Below are positions 38,897-40,716 of a stretch of 40,716 nt of DNA, piece by piece. The notes beneath the pieces are model-generated. The model ran no database searches. It saw nothing but the letters and a program-made list of their open reading frames with translations, and had not been told where the DNA came from. Each line of letters starts with the position of its first letter. Positions within the stretch are counted from its first letter, which is position 1. The stretch comes from Demequina gelatinilytica (lineage in GTDB: Bacteria > Actinomycetota > Actinomycetes > Actinomycetales > Demequinaceae). The DNA lies in NCBI RefSeq assembly GCF_000971115.1, contig NZ_BBLV01000022.1, positions 1 to 40,716 of the forward strand, read 5' to 3'. The translations under genes and the position numbers were made by a program.

Positions 38897-39040
38897 GGCG
38901 GGCATTCGGGGATGCGGATCGCATCCTCTGGGGGACACAGGCGAATGCCACCGTCCCTCATTGCACGTCGTGGCTGCGCGCCTGGTCGCTGCGCCACGGC
39001 GCCTCGCGCCCGGGCTTTCCCTCAGCGGCCCGGGCGCGAG
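38897..39040 (+). ncRNA. Candidate structured RNA, class unassigned
   Basis: GGCATTCG (38901-38908) pairs with CGAATGCC (38942-38949) and encloses a perfect hairpin GGATGCG-GAT-CGCATCC (38910-38926) and a small CTG-GGGGACA-CAG loop (38928-38940), giving a three-way-junction-like fold. Beyond it GTGGC (38970-38974) can pair with GCCAC at 38947-38951 or at 38993-38997, and a 13-bp terminator-like hairpin ends the segment. The GGGGGAC and GGCGAAT blocks recall pieces of the c-di-AMP (ydaO) aptamer, but its GUCAGCUAACC block is missing, so I do not assign it. No convincing protein is encoded here. The rest of the 314-base gap (38833-38860 and 39041-39133) shows nothing further. Confidence 0.4.
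39003..39040 (+). terminator. 13-bp hairpin upstream of dusB
   Basis: CTCGCGCCCGGGC (39003-39015), loop of 12 bases beginning TTTCCC, and the perfect complement GCCCGGGCGCGAG (39028-39040). Part of the left arm (GCGCC 39006-39010) could instead pair with GGCGC (38998-39002). No T tract follows. Confidence 0.55.
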
Positions 39041-39133
39041 TGCGCCTGCCGTCGTTCCGGCCTCTCCACGGTGCCGCCGAGGGCTCACATCTCCTCGCGC
39101 ATCGTGCTCGCCAGGGTCCCGTCGGCGGCCTGA

Positions 39134-39139
39134 GAGAAT
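39134..39139 (+). promoter_or_regulatory. dusB -10 hexamer, leaderless
   Basis: GAGAAT at 39134-39139, seven bases before ATG 39147, without a ribosome site between. Same layout as recO (GACAAT), uppS and znuA. Confidence 0.5.
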
Positions 39140-39146
39140 GGACCCC

Positions 39147-40310
39147 ATGACCCCGACCACCCGCCTGCTCCCGCCGCTGCGCATCGGTCCGCTTGAGGTG
39201 GACACGCCCGTGATCCTCGCGCCGATGGCCGGCATCACCAACGCCGCGTTCCGCCGCCTGTGCCGCGAGCACGGCGGCGGGCTCTATGTGGCCGAGATGG
39301 TGACCTCGCGCGCGCTCGTCGAGCGGACGCCCGAGTCGCTGCGGATCATCGCTCACGACCCCGACGAGACCCCGCGCTCGGTCCAGGTGTACGGCGTCGA
39401 TCCGGCGACCATCGGCGCGGCCGTGAAGATGATCTGCGAGGAGGACCGCGCGGACCACATCGACATGAACTTCGGCTGCCCGGTGCCCAAGGTGACCCGC
39501 AAGGGCGGGGGAGCGGTGCTGCCGTGGAAGCGCGATCTGTTCCGTGACATCGTGCGGGCTGCGGTGCGCGAGGCGTCGAAGTTCGACATCCCGGTCACGG
39601 TGAAGATGCGCAAGGGCGTCGACGACGACCACCTCACGTATCTGGACGCGGGCCGCACCGCCGAGAAGGAGGGTGTGGCCGCGGTCGCGCTGCATGCGCG
39701 CACGGCCGCCGAGTACTACAGCGGGACTGCGGACTGGTCGGCGATCGCCCGCCTCAAGGAGACCGTCACGTCGATCCCCGTGCTGGGCAACGGCGACATC
39801 TGGCAGGCCGAGGACGCGGTCCGCATGGTCGAGGAGACCGGGTGCGACGGCGTGGTCGTCGGGCGCGGGTGCATGGGTCGGCCGTGGCTCTTCGCGGACC
39901 TCCAGGCCGCGTTCGAGGGACGACCCGAGCGGGTGCAGCCGGGTCTGCGCGAGGTCGCTGCCGCCATCTACCGACACGGCGAGCTCATGGTCGGCCACTT
40001 CGGCGACGACGAGGACAAGGCGATGCGCGAGATCCGCAAGCACATGTCCTGGTACCTCAAGGGCTACCCCGTGGGTGGCGAGGTGCGTCGGTCGCTCGGG
40101 CTGGTGTCGACCCTCGCCGAGCTGCGGGAGATCCTCGACACCCTAGATCTCGAGTCGCCGTACCCGGGCGAGGAGGCCGAGGGGCCGCGGGGCCGGCAGG
40201 GCTCGGCGCGCGTGCCGGCGTGCCCCGAGGGCTGGCTGGACACGCAGGACATCACGCCGGATCTCGAGCTGCGGCTGCGTGAGGCGGAGCTGAGCGTCTC
40301 CGGGGGCTGA
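39147..40310 (+). CDS. dusB: tRNA-dihydrouridine synthase (DusB type)
   Basis: 387 residues. FMN-binding TIM barrel with VILAPMAGITNAAFRRLCREHGGG, AEMVTSRALVE, HIDMNFGCPVPKVTRKGGGA (catalytic Cys in NFGCP), VTVKMRKG, VALHARTAAEYYSG, GNGDIW and VVVGRGCMGRPW, then the helical RNA-binding domain (KHMSWYLKGYPVG). Reduces specific uridines in tRNA. The tail of about 45 residues after the helical domain is common in actinobacterial members. ATG 39138 (MDPM...) lies inside the -10 and is rejected. Confidence 0.94.
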   Translation: MTPTTRLLPPLRIGPLEVDTPVILAPMAGITNAAFRRLCREHGGGLYVAEMVTSRALVERTPESLRIIAHDPDETPRSVQVYGVDPATIGAAVKMICEEDRADHIDMNFGCPVPKVTRKGGGAVLPWKRDLFRDIVRAAVREASKFDIPVTVKMRKGVDDDHLTYLDAGRTAEKEGVAAVALHARTAAEYYSGTADWSAIARLKETVTSIPVLGNGDIWQAEDAVRMVEETGCDGVVVGRGCMGRPWLFADLQAAFEGRPERVQPGLREVAAAIYRHGELMVGHFGDDEDKAMREIRKHMSWYLKGYPVGGEVRRSLGLVSTLAELREILDTLDLESPYPGEEAEGPRGRQGSARVPACPEGWLDTQDITPDLELRLREAELSVSGG

Positions 40311-40334
40311 CACCAGGGTCGGGTTCCGCAATCG

Positions 40335-40354
40335 AGCCCCCATGCTCGGGGGCT
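40335..40354 (+). terminator. dusB terminator
   Basis: AGCCCCC (40335-40341), loop ATGCTC, GGGGGCT (40348-40354) followed by TT: a 7-bp GC stem 25 bases past the dusB stop. Confidence 0.75.
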
Positions 40355-40360
40355 TTCGCT

Positions 40361-40380
40361 CCGTGCCCGTGCCCGTGCCT
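40361..40380 (+). repeat. Short GTGCCC tandem
   Basis: Three nearly consecutive six-base GTGCCC/GTGCCT units after the dusB terminator, within a G/T-rich low-complexity stretch of about 100 bases up to the stop of the HNH gene. No function is apparent. Confidence 0.3.
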
Positions 40381-40457
40381 CGTGCGTGCGCTGTGCCGCT
40401 GTCCGGGCGTGCCGGTAGGGCGCCCGCCTGTGGGGTGGGCGCGGTGGGGCGTGGCAG

Positions 40458-40716
40458 TTAGTGGGGTGGGTTCGCGGTGGTGGGTGTGCGTGGGGGTAGG
40501 TCGACGTGGAGGGCGGTTTTGCCGCCTGGTCTGGGGGTGCGTTTGGGGTCGATGCTTGCGGGTGGGGTGAACCAGACCTCGGTGGGGGTGGCGTGGACTT
40601 GCCAGCCGTCGTCGTGGATGCGGTGGTGACAGCGGGTGCACAAGAGGACCCCGTTGGATAGGTCGGATGGGCCGCCGTGGGACCAGTGGCGGATGTGGTG
40701 GGCGTCGCACCACGAG
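40458..40716 (-). CDS. DUF222/13E12-type HNH endonuclease, C-terminal part
   Basis: Only the last 85 residues are in the window; the 5' end lies beyond 40716. The HNH core is clear: WCDAHHIRHWSHGG, DLSNGVLLCTRCHHRIHDDGW, with the Cys pair (WC...CTRC) that holds the domain's zinc. After it come a Pro-rich, basic tail and TAA at 40458. Proteins of this type (a DUF222 domain followed by HNH) are abundant, repeated and poorly characterised in Actinobacteria, often differing between close strains. Base use in the tail (runs of CCACC/CCCAC) looks less codon-biased than neighbouring housekeeping genes. Confidence 0.88.
   Translation of the reverse strand, partial: SWCDAHHIRHWSHGGPSDLSNGVLLCTRCHHRIHDDGWQVHATPTEVWFTPPASIDPKRTPRPGGKTALHVDLPPRTPTTANPPH

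Noticed and set aside
38897..39040. c-di-AMP (ydaO-yuaA) riboswitch
   Set aside because: GGGGGAC and GGCGAAT blocks are suggestive, but the 3' GUCAGCUAACC block is not present and the downstream gene (dusB) is not a usual target; kept only as an unassigned structured RNA.
38861..39150. Small proteins in the YibE/F-dusB gap
   Set aside because: Three overlapping frames are open on the plus strand, but all are Arg/Ser/Pro-rich without ribosome sites or recognisable features, and they run through perfect hairpins.

Overview
The window is about 40.7 kb of very GC-rich DNA. Short overlapping operons, frequent GTG starts and the gene order point to a high-GC Gram-positive (Actinobacteria). The order comEA-comEC-holA-rpsT-lepA-hemW, then hrcA-dnaJ-rsmE-HIT-phoH-ybeY-corC-era-leuA-recO-uppS-glyS-dus, is the conserved housekeeping backbone of Micrococcales (Cellulomonas/Demequina-like). 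The family-level guess is inference from gene order and protein flavour only. No rRNA, tRNA, CRISPR array, insertion sequence or prophage was recognised.

Layout. 1-3754 (+): end of comEA, comEC (DNA uptake), holA (DNA polymerase III delta). 3782-7073 (-): an EAL-only protein, rpsT with a clear terminator, a PemK/MazF-fold protein and a PAS-GGDEF-EAL cyclic-di-GMP protein. 7244-12486 (+): lepA, hemW and a large acyltransferase-SGNH membrane protein. 12467-13410 (-): two DUF4870 membrane proteins. 13597-20579 (+): a long overlapping operon hrcA-dnaJ-rsmE-HIT-phoH-ybeY-corC-era, headed by a CIRCE element. 20639-23035 (+): leuA behind a short leader peptide with mutually exclusive RNA pairings, followed by a lipoprotein. 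23082-25669: DUF4386 and an MDR oxidoreductase, divergent from a TetR regulator, with two near-identical palindromic operators between. 25688-26419: recO.

26557-31650 (+) is the accessory block I find most interesting: a HAD phosphatase, a complete PhnD-PhnC-PhnE-PhnE type importer and a SIS-domain RpiR/MurR regulator. It lies between recO and uppS and has no C-P lyase, phosphonatase or phosphite dehydrogenase. The set suggests uptake and dephosphorylation of an organophosphate sensed as a phosphosugar-like ligand, not classical phosphonate degradation. 31700-32458 is uppS.

32477-36002 (-) is one overlapping zinc-uptake operon, znuA-znuC-znuB-zur-DedA-like, with a Zur-box-like palindrome over the -35 of a leaderless znuA promoter. 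36176-38832 (+) is glyS and a YibE/F membrane protein. The 314-base gap at 38833-39146 holds promoter-like hexamers, a folded segment and a 13-bp hairpin: a candidate non-coding or riboswitch-like RNA. dusB (39147-40310) with its terminator, then the 3' end of a DUF222-type HNH endonuclease gene (-), close the window.

Several genes (HIT, leuA leader, recO, uppS, znuA, dusB, possibly hemW) have a -10 hexamer only 5-7 bases before the start codon, the arrangement of leaderless mRNAs.
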